From: Microcoleus sp. bin48.metabat.b7b8b9.023
GTDB taxonomy: Bacteria; Cyanobacteriota; Cyanobacteriia; Cyanobacteriales; Microcoleaceae
Reading direction: 5' to 3'
Assembly: GCF_013299185.1 (NCBI RefSeq)
Contig: NZ_JAAFKG010000006.1
Span: forward strand, 33,146-97,145
Length of the DNA stretch: 64,000 nucleotides
The translations under genes and the position numbers were made by a program. Below the pieces are notes generated by a model, which did no database searches, was not told the origin of the DNA, and saw nothing but the letters and a program-made list of their open reading frames with translations. Positions 52,207-61,817 of the stretch are shown here, in pieces; within the stretch, counting starts at the first letter, position 1, and each line of letters begins with the position of its first letter.

Positions 52207-55200
52207 ATGTCGTCTCCTAAAGGTCGATCGAGCAAAATAGAATTCAGCATCTTAGCCTCGCATCCTGAGTTGTTGACGGGTTTGGATGCGTGGCTGCGGC
52301 TAGGCTTGATTTCGCCCGCTGAGGTTGAGCAATTGTGCAGCCAGCATTTAGTCTGCCCGCTGCCCGAGCCCGCTGTGGGCCTTTCTGAAATTGACGATCG
52401 CGCCAACTCTCCTATTCCCGAACCACAAGTACCAGCGACATCCACGCAAAAAGCATTACCCAGAACCACAAAAAAGGCTGCCGAGCGCGCAGAAACCGCT
52501 CAAACCCCAACTTTTGCCTCTCAAATTTTGCAGTCGCTCATCGCCGAAATTAGCGTCGTGTGGCTGTTGTTTTTAGGAGTGTTCATGGTAGTTGTCTCCT
52601 CAGGAGTCTTGGCTGCCAGTCAGTGGGAAAAATTTCCTGCTGCCGGACAATATGGAGTTTTGTTAGCTTATACTTTAACTTTTTGGGCGATCGGCAGTTG
52701 GGCAAAAAAACAGCCTAATTTACACTTGACTGCTCAAACTTTGCAAGAAGTTACCCTGTTGCTAGTGCCGATAAATTTTTGGGCGATGGACACCTTTGGA
52801 TTGTGGAAATATCCTTGGGATTGGGCAGTCGCCATCGTCGCTGCATTTATTTTGACTTGGATAACGCGCGGAATTATTAAAGATCAGTATCAAAGTTTGT
52901 GGGGGAAAAATGTAACTACCTCGATCGCCCTAAATCACTTGGGATTGAGTTATTTGCACTGGGGTTGGGGATTTGGAGGGTTTGCCCTAGCTGCGGTTTA
53001 CTTGGGTACGGTGGGAACTACTGCTGCTACAGTTTATCAAGTTCAGCAACAACGGGTACAATCTATTACACGTGGGGGAAACACTGAAACTTCCGCCGCT
53101 GCTTTCAGTTACAGCCGAGATTTTTTGACTTACAAAAAAGCCGCTTTAGTAGCTTATTCCTTGGGAATTTTACTGGGTCGGGCGATATTTGTCAAGGATG
53201 TCAACATCCATGAAATGGGCTTAGCCTTGGGAATTTGCGGCGTACTTTTAGCGTGGCTGGATTGGCCGCAATCCCTTGCATTTGGAACTACTAGAAACAA
53301 TATATCCAACGAGCCAAATCCCGGCAACTTTTTTAACTGGCAATTAGCCGGAGGGGGTTTGTTGGGTTTGGGGTGGCTGGTTTGTTTTCGCGAAATTCCT
53401 CTACAGGCGATCGCAATTAGCGCCTTGGCTGTTTGGTTTTTTTATAACCGCTTAGTGCGGTTTTGGCAAAAGTTGGATTTGCTAATGCTTTTCGCCGTGG
53501 GACTTCAAAGCATTTGGCTGGTTTGGCGAGTGGTTCCTTTAGGGATTAAAACACAATTTGTTGCATTTTTAACTCAGCTTACCAACTCTGGGCAAACTCC
53601 TTGGGCTTTTTGGGGTGTTTTGCTGTTGCCTTATTTAATTTTAACGGTAAGTGCGGCGCAGTGGCTCTACCGATCGCGAAAGTTTCCACTTGCCCATTTT
53701 GCCGAAAATCTTGCCCTCGGTTTGGGCAGTGTTTTAACTATTATTAGTGCAGTCAATCCGTTTTGGCGATCGGTCAATTTATTAATTTCTACTGTAACTT
53801 TAGGTTGGATCGCTTGGAAATACGTAATTCCAGAGAAGTCCCCACTCGTGGGGATGCCTGTTTCTGCTGTTGATACCAAGGGAAATCCGGCATTTTGGGT
53901 TTCGCTGACTCACATTACTGGTTTGTGCGGCTTCACTTCGGCAATTGACTTGTTTTTGCCAAACCAGAGAGACTATGTTTGGGCAGGAATTTTATTGATA
54001 TTGATGGTGGCTGAATGGGGATTTTTTGTCTGGATGAAATCGGCAAATACCAGAGAAAGTTCTGCTTTCTTTCGCTGGCATCCTGCGTTATTCCAAAGTT
54101 CCTGGTATCTGGGATTGGTGTTGGCAGGATTGAGCTTTATCTTGCTGTACAGTAATATGCACTCTCAGTGGGGTTTGATGTGGCTGGCGACTCCTTTGGC
54201 TTTGACTGCTGTTGCTACATATAGTGAAACTTCGCACAAACAACTTGCAAGTACCTTAAGTTCGATCGCCCTAATAATCGCACAATTTCTGATTTTTGAC
54301 TTTCCGGCATACAGGTTAATCAGTTTGGGTTTGGCTGCGCTGTTGATGTTAGTCAATACTTACTATTTAATTGAACTACCAGCCGCTGCAATTGGCGTCG
54401 GATTTAGCTTGAGCTTCGTAGCTGCGGTAATTTATCAATTAGGATTTTTGTCTGGTTGGGCTTGGGCAATTGCTGGGGCGATCGCACTTTTGTGTCTCTG
54501 GTTGCTTCGCAGTACGATAGTTCGTTATTCTAGCACGTTGCCTGAACCTTCGACCTTAGCTGAAATTTACGATCGAGCTTTGGATGGTTGGGCAATCTTA
54601 CTCACCAGCTTGCTGTTGACAAACATCACTCTTTATTCCTTGCAACTCTACGATTCACGCACTACCTTGAGTTTACCAGCCTCTACTCAAGTGCTGGCTG
54701 CTACTTTGGTAACTGTAGTTGCAATTGTTTTCCGAAGTTTGAGCGAACTTTCACCGCTGGCAATTTATGCCTTGGCTTGGAGTTTGGAGTTGGTGACAGC
54801 ACTCGGTTTGAGCTTTATTGGACGCAATCTAATTAATTTGGCAGTCGCGAATATTGCCTTGGGCTTATTGACGCAATTGTTAGGCGATTGGTGGCGGCGG
54901 CGTAACCCCGACTACCGCCAAATTTTACCCAGCATTCACGTGATACCTCTACTTTACGGGGTGTTGGGCTTGATTTTGCGATCGCGCAGCTTTACCAACA
55001 GTACAGGTTTAATCTCGTTAGGTGCCTCTTTAATTGCGATCGGAATTGGTAGGCGGCAGCAAGAATTTAAACCTTTAGTTTATTTGGGATTAATCGGCAT
55101 ATCAGCATCAGCTTACGAATCCCTACTATATCAACTTTCCCAAACACGAGGAGGATCTTTTGGTGACGGCTTAATTGTGCTAGCAACTCTCGGCACAACT

Positions 55201-56244
55201 TTAACATACATCTATCGGATTTTATCTCCTTGGCTGAGCAGCTATTTACGTTTAACCAATGCCGAGGTAAAAATATTTGCTCACCTGCACTGGGCTTTGA
55301 GCAGCTTACTCCTGATTTTAGCTTCAACCTACGATATTAAATCCGGGCTAAATTTAGGATTAGTCACTGGCGCTCTATTAGTACAATACGCCTTCTTGCA
55401 AGGGCGAAACAATCTCGATCGCCAATGGGCAGAAATTTGGATTTACTTAGGATGGGTAGAAGCCTTTGGCATCCGGCTTTACTGGATCAATACACCTTTA
55501 GTTAAGTACATTTCCGGGCCACTAGGGCCGTGGAAAGTTGCGATCGCTTCTCTATTTGCCTATTTCATTTACATCTTACCTTGGGAGCGCTGGGGTTTGT
55601 CAAAAAATCCCTGGAAGATAATCGCTTCTGTGATTCCAATCATCATGATTGTCGAAAGCCCCGCCAAGTTTTATCCGATTAGCTTCCTCATAGCTGCCGC
55701 CTTCTATGTTTTCCTAGCTTGGGAAAAGCGCGAAGTCCGTTTTACCTACGTGAGTGTAGCGATAATTGACTGGGTATTGCTGCGCTGGTTTGGACAAATC
55801 GGATTGACTCAACCCGAATACTACTTTACTCCTTTAGGGCTTTCTTTCCTTTATGTTGCTCAGTACGATCGCGCTTTGCAACTCCCAGCCCAAAAAACCC
55901 TCCGCCACAACCTGCGAATGCTAGCCACCGCGATGATTTGCGGGATACCTCTTTTAACTCAACACAACCACGGTTTAGTTGCAGGATTTTTTAGCTTGGT
56001 GGCGATTGCAGCCGGTTTAGCATTGCGAGTGCGAGCGTTTTTGTTTGTGGGGACAGCAATTTTCTTAATCAACGTTTTCTATCAGTTGGTAGTGCTAATT
56101 TTTGACTATCCCCTGATTAAATGGGCAATTGGCTTAGCTTTTGGGATTGTGTTTATCTGGATTGCTGCTACTTTTGAGACACGGCGCGATCGCATTTCGG
56201 CTTTCGTGCAGCATTGGGTTGTACAATTGCAATCTTGGGATTGA
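52207..56244 (+). CDS. very large polytopic membrane protein of unknown function (DUF2157-like N-terminus)
   Basis: This 1345-residue protein has a soluble N-terminus (1-115) with a DUF2157-like helical opening (GLDAWLRLGLISPAEVEQLC). About 30-35 hydrophobic segments follow from SVVWLLFLGVFMVVVSSGVL onward, packed with aromatic residues and with short loops only. No transporter, kinase or glycosyltransferase motif is visible. It starts at ATG 52207 and ends cleanly at 56244. Similar long single-gene membrane proteins are conserved in cyanobacteria without assigned function. Confidence 0.8.
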   Translation: MSSPKGRSSKIEFSILASHPELLTGLDAWLRLGLISPAEVEQLCSQHLVCPLPEPAVGLSEIDDRANSPIPEPQVPATSTQKALPRTTKKAAERAETAQTPTFASQILQSLIAEISVVWLLFLGVFMVVVSSGVLAASQWEKFPAAGQYGVLLAYTLTFWAIGSWAKKQPNLHLTAQTLQEVTLLLVPINFWAMDTFGLWKYPWDWAVAIVAAFILTWITRGIIKDQYQSLWGKNVTTSIALNHLGLSYLHWGWGFGGFALAAVYLGTVGTTAATVYQVQQQRVQSITRGGNTETSAAAFSYSRDFLTYKKAALVAYSLGILLGRAIFVKDVNIHEMGLALGICGVLLAWLDWPQSLAFGTTRNNISNEPNPGNFFNWQLAGGGLLGLGWLVCFREIPLQAIAISALAVWFFYNRLVRFWQKLDLLMLFAVGLQSIWLVWRVVPLGIKTQFVAFLTQLTNSGQTPWAFWGVLLLPYLILTVSAAQWLYRSRKFPLAHFAENLALGLGSVLTIISAVNPFWRSVNLLISTVTLGWIAWKYVIPEKSPLVGMPVSAVDTKGNPAFWVSLTHITGLCGFTSAIDLFLPNQRDYVWAGILLILMVAEWGFFVWMKSANTRESSAFFRWHPALFQSSWYLGLVLAGLSFILLYSNMHSQWGLMWLATPLALTAVATYSETSHKQLASTLSSIALIIAQFLIFDFPAYRLISLGLAALLMLVNTYYLIELPAAAIGVGFSLSFVAAVIYQLGFLSGWAWAIAGAIALLCLWLLRSTIVRYSSTLPEPSTLAEIYDRALDGWAILLTSLLLTNITLYSLQLYDSRTTLSLPASTQVLAATLVTVVAIVFRSLSELSPLAIYALAWSLELVTALGLSFIGRNLINLAVANIALGLLTQLLGDWWRRRNPDYRQILPSIHVIPLLYGVLGLILRSRSFTNSTGLISLGASLIAIGIGRRQQEFKPLVYLGLIGISASAYESLLYQLSQTRGGSFGDGLIVLATLGTTLTYIYRILSPWLSSYLRLTNAEVKIFAHLHWALSSLLLILASTYDIKSGLNLGLVTGALLVQYAFLQGRNNLDRQWAEIWIYLGWVEAFGIRLYWINTPLVKYISGPLGPWKVAIASLFAYFIYILPWERWGLSKNPWKIIASVIPIIMIVESPAKFYPISFLIAAAFYVFLAWEKREVRFTYVSVAIIDWVLLRWFGQIGLTQPEYYFTPLGLSFLYVAQYDRALQLPAQKTLRHNLRMLATAMICGIPLLTQHNHGLVAGFFSLVAIAAGLALRVRAFLFVGTAIFLINVFYQLVVLIFDYPLIKWAIGLAFGIVFIWIAATFETRRDRISAFVQHWVVQLQSWD

Positions 56245-56671
56245 GTTTTCCGCAATAGACTTCTTCCTTTTAGTCCCTCCCTCATATCTGCGTTAATCTG
56301 CGTTAATCTGCATGACATCTGCGGTTGCTCTATTCAAATCAAATTTTGTTGCGCCCCAAGAGCAGGCCTACCAAAACTATAATTTTTTGCTATAAAATGT
56401 AAAAAAAACGCCCTTTTTTTTCGGGTCAAAAGCTTGACATCCCCGGCTTAAAAAGGTATTATATGATAATGGAAGTGGTGGCAATTTTCAAATTTAAGCA
56501 CATATTTCCATTATGATACAAATATACCTTAAAAATCCACATTAAGTCAATAGGTAAAAACTACTTTTTTAGCGCCGCGATTTAAGAGCCTAACTTAACC
56601 AGAATCAGCAAACAATTATAGGAAAAGATGGGCCGAAGCCCACCATAAAGCAGCGCTGTTAATGTTTAATC
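56245..56671. other. 427-bp AT-rich gap between convergent genes
   Basis: A short tandem of TCTGCGTTAA at 56285-56312, then AT-rich DNA. Around 56430-56470 CATCCCCGGCTTAAAAAGGTATTATATG could be a promoter-like or attachment-like stretch. Nothing coding was found. Confidence 0.5.
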
Positions 56672-57184
56672 TCACTCGGGCTCGCAAGGGCGATCGAACA
56701 TAATTTCAAAAATTCCCGATCGCACAAACCGACGCAAAGCCCTTAAATGGTCATCTGCATCTTGGCGGTTGCAGAAACGCGCAACCGTGTGATTTCGAGC
56801 ATCCGACAAAACTCGCACAATCACCCAAGGTTTAGCATAATCCTGCCTGAAGAGATCGGACGTTTTCGTAACTTGCAGATTATCTTCCGGCTGTACAGTT
56901 ACTTGCAGATTTGGAGAATATTCGGCAATTATCTGGGCACCTGCTTTTCGGAGAATGTCGAGATAACTGGCGATGAGGCTGCCTGTGAGGTTGGCCGCCA
57001 ACTGTTCGATGAGATGGCCCGCTAAGCTTTTGACCTCTTTTTCCTGCAACAGCATCCGCTGCGCGTCGAAATCCGCGTCAGAGTAGCTGCGGATGCAGGA
57101 TAGGAGTTGCGTGATGCCGAATTCCTCCAAAGCCTGTTGATAGCCGCGAGAAAATTCGCTCTCGTCGCTGGAACGTTTTATCAT
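56672..57184 (-). CDS. hypothetical protein divergent from a ribbon-helix-helix antitoxin cluster
   Basis: This 170-residue soluble protein is not recognised. The N-terminal half is helical (EFSRGYQQALEEFGITQLL; SLAGHLIEQLAANLTGSLIA). The C-terminal third has RQDYAKPWVIVRVLSDARNH and the charged DADDHLRALRRFVR. It faces the 57374 gene across a 190-bp region holding a perfect operator-like palindrome, so the two sides may be co-regulated. A toxin or accessory role is a guess. Confidence 0.6.
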   Translation of the reverse strand: MIKRSSDESEFSRGYQQALEEFGITQLLSCIRSYSDADFDAQRMLLQEKEVKSLAGHLIEQLAANLTGSLIASYLDILRKAGAQIIAEYSPNLQVTVQPEDNLQVTKTSDLFRQDYAKPWVIVRVLSDARNHTVARFCNRQDADDHLRALRRFVRSGIFEIMFDRPCEPE

Positions 57185-57287
57185 GGTAATAGCTCTCTTT
57201 GATTTTTAGAGCCACAAGCCAGCGACGAACTTTCTCAGGGCACGCGCTGGCTTTTGACTTTTCCGAGTATAGCGCATTATGCTGCAT

Positions 57288-57310
57288 ATTTACAGCACAA
57301 TGCTGTAAAT
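57288..57310. promoter_or_regulatory. operator-like palindrome in the divergent promoter
   Basis: Ten-base arms ATTTACAGCA and TGCTGTAAAT around CAA, with a further half-site ACTGTAAAT at 57320-57328. Placed between divergent genes, one encoding a ribbon-helix-helix protein, it is the expected kind of autoregulation site. Confidence 0.7.
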
Positions 57311-57373
57311 TAGACAAAATACTGTAAATACATCACACTGACGATCGACTTAGACAAGAAAAAATAACCTCTA

Positions 57374-57559
57374 ATGACGAAACGCCTATCAACCTCCATC
57401 GCAGATGGAATTTACGATCAACTTCAAGATTGGGCAAACGAGGAACGCCGTTCAATTAGCGGCTTAGCAGCATTCCTGTTAGAAAAAGCTGTTAGAGAAC
57501 ATCAAGAAAAGATCCAAAAACAGCCACCGCCGTCTAATCAAAACCAGAATCCACAATAA
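57374..57559 (+). CDS. ribbon-helix-helix (CopG-like) antitoxin/repressor, copy 1
   Basis: This 61-residue protein opens with the ribbon strand MTKRLSTSIADGIYDQL, followed by helices DWANEERRSISGLAAFLLEKAV, the CopG/Arc fold, and a Gln/Pro tail. Such proteins bind palindromic operators as dimers and usually hold a toxin in check; none is encoded immediately after it. A paralogue follows after 55 bp and a third fragment further on. Confidence 0.85.
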   Translation: MTKRLSTSIADGIYDQLQDWANEERRSISGLAAFLLEKAVREHQEKIQKQPPPSNQNQNPQ

Positions 57560-57614
57560 GCTTGGTGCGAAATCATCGGCGATACACTTAAAATTGAGAA
57601 AAACTGAATCTTTA

Positions 57615-57815
57615 ATGACCAAACGCCTATCAACATATTTAGCAGACGGAATTTATACTCGCCTTGAGGAATGGGCAAAGCAAGAAGGGCGATCGACTAG
57701 CAATTTGGCAGCATTCCTGTTAGAGAAAGCTCTTGTAGACCATGAGGAGAAACTGCTAAAACAGCAGTCTTTGTCTGACGAAAAGCAGGGGCGACATTTA
57801 ACAGTTGACAGTTGA
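57615..57815 (+). CDS. ribbon-helix-helix antitoxin/repressor, copy 2, with repeat-encoded end
   Basis: Start at 57615 (MTKRLSTYLADGIYTRL); a frame start at 57594 would add unrelated residues. 66 residues, closely similar to copy 1 through FLLEKAL, so the pair arose by tandem duplication. The end (HLTVDS) and stop are supplied by R5 heptamers, so its native tail has been exchanged. No toxin is next to it. Confidence 0.85.
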   Translation: MTKRLSTYLADGIYTRLEEWAKQEGRSTSNLAAFLLEKALVDHEEKLLKQQSLSDEKQGRHLTVDS

Positions 57816-57940
57816 CAGTTGACAGTTGACAGTTTGAGATCGACCTCTACCTAGAAGTCTGAGGATTGAAACAGTGAATAATTTTGGTTTATTTCCCCCC
57901 TCGAAGGATGAGGTTTTAAACCCATTCTTCTGGGTAAAGT
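57801..57940 (+). repeat. R5 element, copy A (heptamers plus conserved tail)
   Basis: Five heptamers then GATCGACCTCTACCTAGAAG, GAGGATTGAAACAGTGAATA, and the hairpin ACCCA-TTCTTC-TGGGT at 57920-57935. Nearly identical to copy B at 21492-21632. Confidence 0.88.
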
Positions 57941-57995
57941 TTGTGCGATCGCCCGCAATCGACTACGATCGGCTCAAACAAAAACTAATTCTCCA

Positions 57996-58073
57996 ATGAA
58001 TCAAGGTTTAACCACCTATTTAGCAGAAGGAATCTATGACATCCTGATACGACAAGGACAAATGGAAAAATGA
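57996..58073 (+). pseudogene. third ribbon-helix-helix copy, truncated (25 codons)
   Basis: ATG at 57996 reads NQGLTTYLAEGIYDIL, matching the ribbon strand of copies 1 and 2 (TYLADGIY), then shifts out of frame and ends in a TGA that overlaps the ATG of the next gene (ATGA, 58070-58073). It could still be translated as a coupling leader for the HigA-like gene. Confidence 0.65.
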
Positions 58074-58468
58074 CCCTTACTTTCGATCGAGCTAATTATA
58101 GCCATTTGCTGGCAGAGGTTGCTCCACGGGCGATCGAAACCGAGGAAGAATACGATCGCCTCCTAGCAGTCGCCCAGAGGCTGACGTTCGCCAAAAACCG
58201 CACTCCCGAAGAAAAAGCTTTACACAAGTTATTGGTAACTTTAATTGAAGTTTACGAGGAGCAAAACTATGCGATCGACAAATCCGAGCCTCACGAGATT
58301 TTGCAACACATCATGGAAGCCAGCGGCACCCGTCAAGCTGACTTAGTTGGCATTATTGGATCGAGTGGTGTAGTTTCTGAGGTTGTCAATGGCAAGCGGG
58401 CAATTAGCAAGGCACAAGCTAAGGCACTCGGCGATTATTTTAAAGTTTCGGCTAGTTTGTTCATTTAA
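58070..58468 (+). CDS. HigA-type HTH antitoxin (COG5499 family), no toxin beside it
   Basis: This 132-residue protein has the N-terminal helical region typical of the family (IETEEEYDRLLAVAQRLTF; RTPEEKALHKLLVTLIEVYEE) and a C-terminal helix-turn-helix (GTRQADLVGIIGSSGVVSEVVNGKRAISKAQAKALGDYF). In complete HigBA loci a toxin gene precedes it; here a truncated RHH frame stands in that place. It is therefore an orphan antitoxin or a free repressor. The ATGA overlap suggests coupled translation. Confidence 0.87.
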   Translation: MTLTFDRANYSHLLAEVAPRAIETEEEYDRLLAVAQRLTFAKNRTPEEKALHKLLVTLIEVYEEQNYAIDKSEPHEILQHIMEASGTRQADLVGIIGSSGVVSEVVNGKRAISKAQAKALGDYFKVSASLFI

Positions 58469-58497
58469 TCAAGATTAATGCCAAAAAATGCGATTTA

Positions 58498-58570
58498 GTT
58501 CGTAGTGCGGACTTCAGTCCGCTTTCATTTTGCGGACTGAAGTCCGCACTACAAACTGCACTACGAACTG
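58498..58570. repeat. R1 palindrome between convergent genes
   Basis: GTTCGTAGTGCGGACTTCAG and the inverse TGCGGACTGAAGTCCGCACT form a long hairpin between the HigA-like gene and clpC. Confidence 0.85.
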
Positions 58571-58583
58571 GTATTTTTAAATT

Positions 58584-58616
58584 AAAAACCCGGTTCCTCC
58601 AAGAAACCGGGTTTTT
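58584..58616. terminator. terminator AAAAACCCGGTT / AACCGGGTTTTT
   Basis: Twelve-base stem with a 9-nt loop and T/A runs on both sides. Serves clpC (leftward) and possibly the HigA-like gene. Confidence 0.85.
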
Positions 58617-58650
58617 AATTAGACGTTATTTATCTGTTGGTCGATCGCAC

Positions 58651-61122
58651 TTAATGGCTTAAGGCGAATTCCGGCAATCTCGGTTCAGATTCGCCACCGG
58701 GCAACACCTTAACCACACCGTTTTCATCCACATCTACGATCGCACTTTGGCCGTCTTTCAGCTTCCCAGACAGCATTTCCTCAGCCAGTACATCCTCCAA
58801 CAACCGCATGATGGCGCGGCGCAAAGGTCGAGCACCGTAGCTGGGATTGTAGCCTTCTTTAACTAACAAATCCTTGAACTTGTCTGTCACCGACAAAGTG
58901 ATACCCTGTTCGGTTAAGCGATTGAAAATTTCCTGCAACAAGATGTCAGCAATCTGCTTAATTTCTGCCTTGTTCAACTGGCGGAAGACGATAATCTCAT
59001 CCAAGCGGTTGATAAATTCTGGACGGAAGAACTGTTTCAATTCTTCGTTTACCAAGCTGCGAACGCGGTTGTACTGACCGTCTGCGGCACTTTCAGCAAA
59101 CTCGAAACCTAAACCGCCGCCACCTTTTTCAATGACTCGCGAACCGATGTTTGATGTCATGATCAGCAGCGTATTCTTGAAGTCTACTGTGCGACCTTTG
59201 GCATCAGTTAAACGACCGTCTTCCAAGATTTGCAACATCATGTTGAAGACATCCGGGTGAGCTTTTTCGATTTCGTCGAACAAGACTACCGTATAAGGAC
59301 GGCGCCGCACTGCTTCTGTTAGTTGGCCGCCTTCGTCGTAGCCAACGTAACCGGGAGGCGAACCGATGAGTTTAGAAACAGTGTGGCGTTCCATAAACTC
59401 GGACATATCTAACCGAATCATCGCTTCTTCGGAACCGAAGAAATATGTTGCTAAGGCTTTTGTCAGTTCGGTTTTGCCGACGCCTGTGGGGCCGGAAAAG
59501 ATGAAACTGGCGATCGGGCGATTGGGATTTTTCAAGCCAACCCGCGCGCGGCGGATCGCCCGAGAAACTGCGCTGACAGCTTCTTCTTGACCGATCAAGC
59601 GCTGGTGCAGCGTGTCTTCCATGTGCAGCAGCAATTCCGATTCCGATTCTGTCAGCTTGCTAACCGGTACTCCCGTCCAATTTGCCACGATGTGGGCGAT
59701 GTCTTCTTCGGTGACGATGGGAGAGATTCTGACTTGGCTTTTGTTGATCGTAGCTTCGGCGATTTGGGCTTCGATTTCTAATTCGCGATCGCGCAATTTA
59801 CCAGCTTTGTCGAAGTCTTGTTCGCGCACAGCAGCATCTTTTTCTTTACTGACGGACGGAAGTTGTTTTTTGAGTTCTTTAACTTCGGGCGGGGTTTGCG
59901 AGTTCAGCACGTGCACGCGAGAACCTGCTTCGTCAATTAAGTCGATCGCCTTGTCTGGCAAAAATCGATCGTTAATGTACCTGTCAGACAGTGTAGCCGC
60001 TGCTTCTAAAGCTGCATCGGAAATTGTCAGTCGGTGGTGCTGTTCGTAGGCCGATCGCAAACCGTACAATATTTCTATTGTTTCAGCCACACTCGGTTCT
60101 CCAACTTTAATCGGTTGGAAACGGCGTTCTAGGGCTGCATCGCGCTCGATGTGCTTGCGGTATTCGTCCAACGTAGTCGCGCCGACACACTGCAATTCGC
60201 CTCGGGCGAGGGCTGGTTTGAGCATATTGGAAGCATCCATGCTACCTTGGATTGCGCCTGCACCAACTAAGGTATGAATCTCATCGATTACCAGAATGAT
60301 ATTGCCGGCCGCGCGAATTTCCGCCATGATTTTCGTCAGCCGTTCCTCAAATTCGCCTCGGAATTTTGTACCAGCAATCAGCGAACCCATATCGAGGCTG
60401 ATTACTTGTTTGTCTTCTAAAATTTCCGGGACGTTTCTGTTAACAATCCGCTGGGCGAGGCCTTCGGCGAGGGCTGTTTTGCCGACTCCGGGTTCGCCTA
60501 CTAACACTGGATTGTTCTTCGTGCGGCGCCCCAACACTTGGATCACGCGCTCGATTTCATTTTCGCGACCCACGACTGGATCGAGTTTGCCGGCGGCTGC
60601 TAACTTAGTTAAGTTAGTGCCGAATTCTTCTAAAGTTGGGATTTTGCGATCGCCACCGCTATCTCCTCGGCCTCCGGGGATTGCCGCGACTTCTCCCACG
60701 GCACGAATGACTTGCGTGCGGACTCTCTGGCGATCGATTCCCAGGTTTTGCAGCACCTTCGCCGCCACACCTTCATCGTCTTGAATCAAGCCCAGCAGAA
60801 TGTGCTCGGTGCCGATGTAATTGTGGCCTAACTGCCGCGCTTCATTCAGCGCCGTCTCAAAAATGCGCTTGACGCGGGGTGTAAACGGAATTTCTGGCGG
60901 GAGAAACCCGGAACCTCTACCGATGATATTTTCGATTTCATTGCGCGCCTCTTTCAAGTTGAGGCCCATATCCAGTAATACTTTTGCAGCGATGCCAGTG
61001 CCTTCGCCGACGAGTCCGAGAAGGATTTGCTCGGTGCCTACAAAATTGTGACCGAGGCGCCGCGCTTCCTCTTGGGCTAGCATTATTGCTTTAATGGCTT
61101 GTTCTGTAAAGCGTTCAAACAT
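58651..61122 (-). CDS. clpC: ATP-dependent Clp protease ATP-binding subunit ClpC
   Basis: This 823-residue Hsp100 unfoldase feeds the ClpP/R protease in the cytosol. The order is N-domain repeats ([20 protein letters not shown] and [20 protein letters not shown]), AAA1 with Walker A GEPGVGKT (209-216), a UVR-containing middle domain ([15 protein letters not shown]), AAA2 with Walker A GPTGVGKT (544-551), and the D2-small domain. Length and motifs are standard for cyanobacterial ClpC, which is essential. It is transcribed alone. Confidence 0.97.
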   Translation of the reverse strand: MFERFTEQAIKAIMLAQEEARRLGHNFVGTEQILLGLVGEGTGIAAKVLLDMGLNLKEARNEIENIIGRGSGFLPPEIPFTPRVKRIFETALNEARQLGHNYIGTEHILLGLIQDDEGVAAKVLQNLGIDRQRVRTQVIRAVGEVAAIPGGRGDSGGDRKIPTLEEFGTNLTKLAAAGKLDPVVGRENEIERVIQVLGRRTKNNPVLVGEPGVGKTALAEGLAQRIVNRNVPEILEDKQVISLDMGSLIAGTKFRGEFEERLTKIMAEIRAAGNIILVIDEIHTLVGAGAIQGSMDASNMLKPALARGELQCVGATTLDEYRKHIERDAALERRFQPIKVGEPSVAETIEILYGLRSAYEQHHRLTISDAALEAAATLSDRYINDRFLPDKAIDLIDEAGSRVHVLNSQTPPEVKELKKQLPSVSKEKDAAVREQDFDKAGKLRDRELEIEAQIAEATINKSQVRISPIVTEEDIAHIVANWTGVPVSKLTESESELLLHMEDTLHQRLIGQEEAVSAVSRAIRRARVGLKNPNRPIASFIFSGPTGVGKTELTKALATYFFGSEEAMIRLDMSEFMERHTVSKLIGSPPGYVGYDEGGQLTEAVRRRPYTVVLFDEIEKAHPDVFNMMLQILEDGRLTDAKGRTVDFKNTLLIMTSNIGSRVIEKGGGGLGFEFAESAADGQYNRVRSLVNEELKQFFRPEFINRLDEIIVFRQLNKAEIKQIADILLQEIFNRLTEQGITLSVTDKFKDLLVKEGYNPSYGARPLRRAIMRLLEDVLAEEMLSGKLKDGQSAIVDVDENGVVKVLPGGESEPRLPEFALSH

Positions 61123-61670
61123 ATTTTTTCCTTCCTACTGTCTTGGCGAGGGCTGTATCGCTGCTGGTGAGGAGCGATTTGAAATACTACACAAATTATA
61201 TATGTAAATTTTTGTGTATTTCCTTCTTTAACAATGTATCGCTAGTAATTAGGGGCGGACAGTGGGGAGAGCCGAATAGCAGGGGTGTGGTTGCCGTCTC
61301 GCAGTACGCTCTACAATACGAGCTACAAGTGGCAATGCAAATTAAGGCTAATAATGTTGGATCTCACTTTACTTGGCGGCTGCCACTGTGTCAAGCATTT
61401 TCTCAAATTGGCAAGCGAAAGTGCCTCGGGGGGCAATCGGGGAATGCTTTTGTTTCAAATCACCCGCCTTGAGCCAAAGTATTGCACCCTAAAGTAAGTA
61501 ATTTTATTTTAACAGATCGAGGGACTGCTCCGGGCGGGCGATCGCGATCGGCCAAATCGACAGCGTTTTTAAATTGCTATTAGTCGCCTACTTGCCCAAT
61601 AAATTAGGAGGGCTTGAGACTCAGAATTTTTTGCAAGAATTTTGCCTTTTAACTTATAACACTTTCCTGA
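61123..61670. other. 548-bp upstream region of clpC
   Basis: Should hold the clpC promoter within about 150 bp of 61122. A frame of 109 codons on the plus strand (61143-61472) has no family look. A TTTTAACAG...GCGATCGCGATCGG stretch near 61540 contains HIP1. No RNA gene was recognised. Confidence 0.55.
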
Positions 61671-61817
61671 TTTTACCGGAAAGAATTGGTTAAAAGCCCC
61701 AACCCTTTGAGAGAGAAATTAAAATCAGACTATTAATTACTCCAATCCTCGGACTTAAGGGTAGACGTAGCTCTCGAACTGTCAACTGTCAACTGTCAAC
61801 TGTCAACTGTCAACTGT
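61671..61817 (-). repeat. R5 element, copy D (reverse orientation)
   Basis: GATTTTACCGGAAAGAATTG, ATTACTCCAATCCTCGG and GGTAGACGTAGCTCTCG lead into CAACTGT heptamers that end one base before the stop codon of the Yip1-type gene (61818). As in copies A, B and E the heptamers face the gene's 3' end. Confidence 0.85.

Noticed and set aside
61143..61472. 109-codon plus-strand frame upstream of clpC
   Set aside because: No similarity that I recognise, no ribosome site, and it overlaps the expected clpC promoter.
6477..61817. Heptamer arrays as CRISPR arrays or as tRNA-like repeats
   Set aside because: Seven-base direct repeats without spacers; no cas genes in the window.
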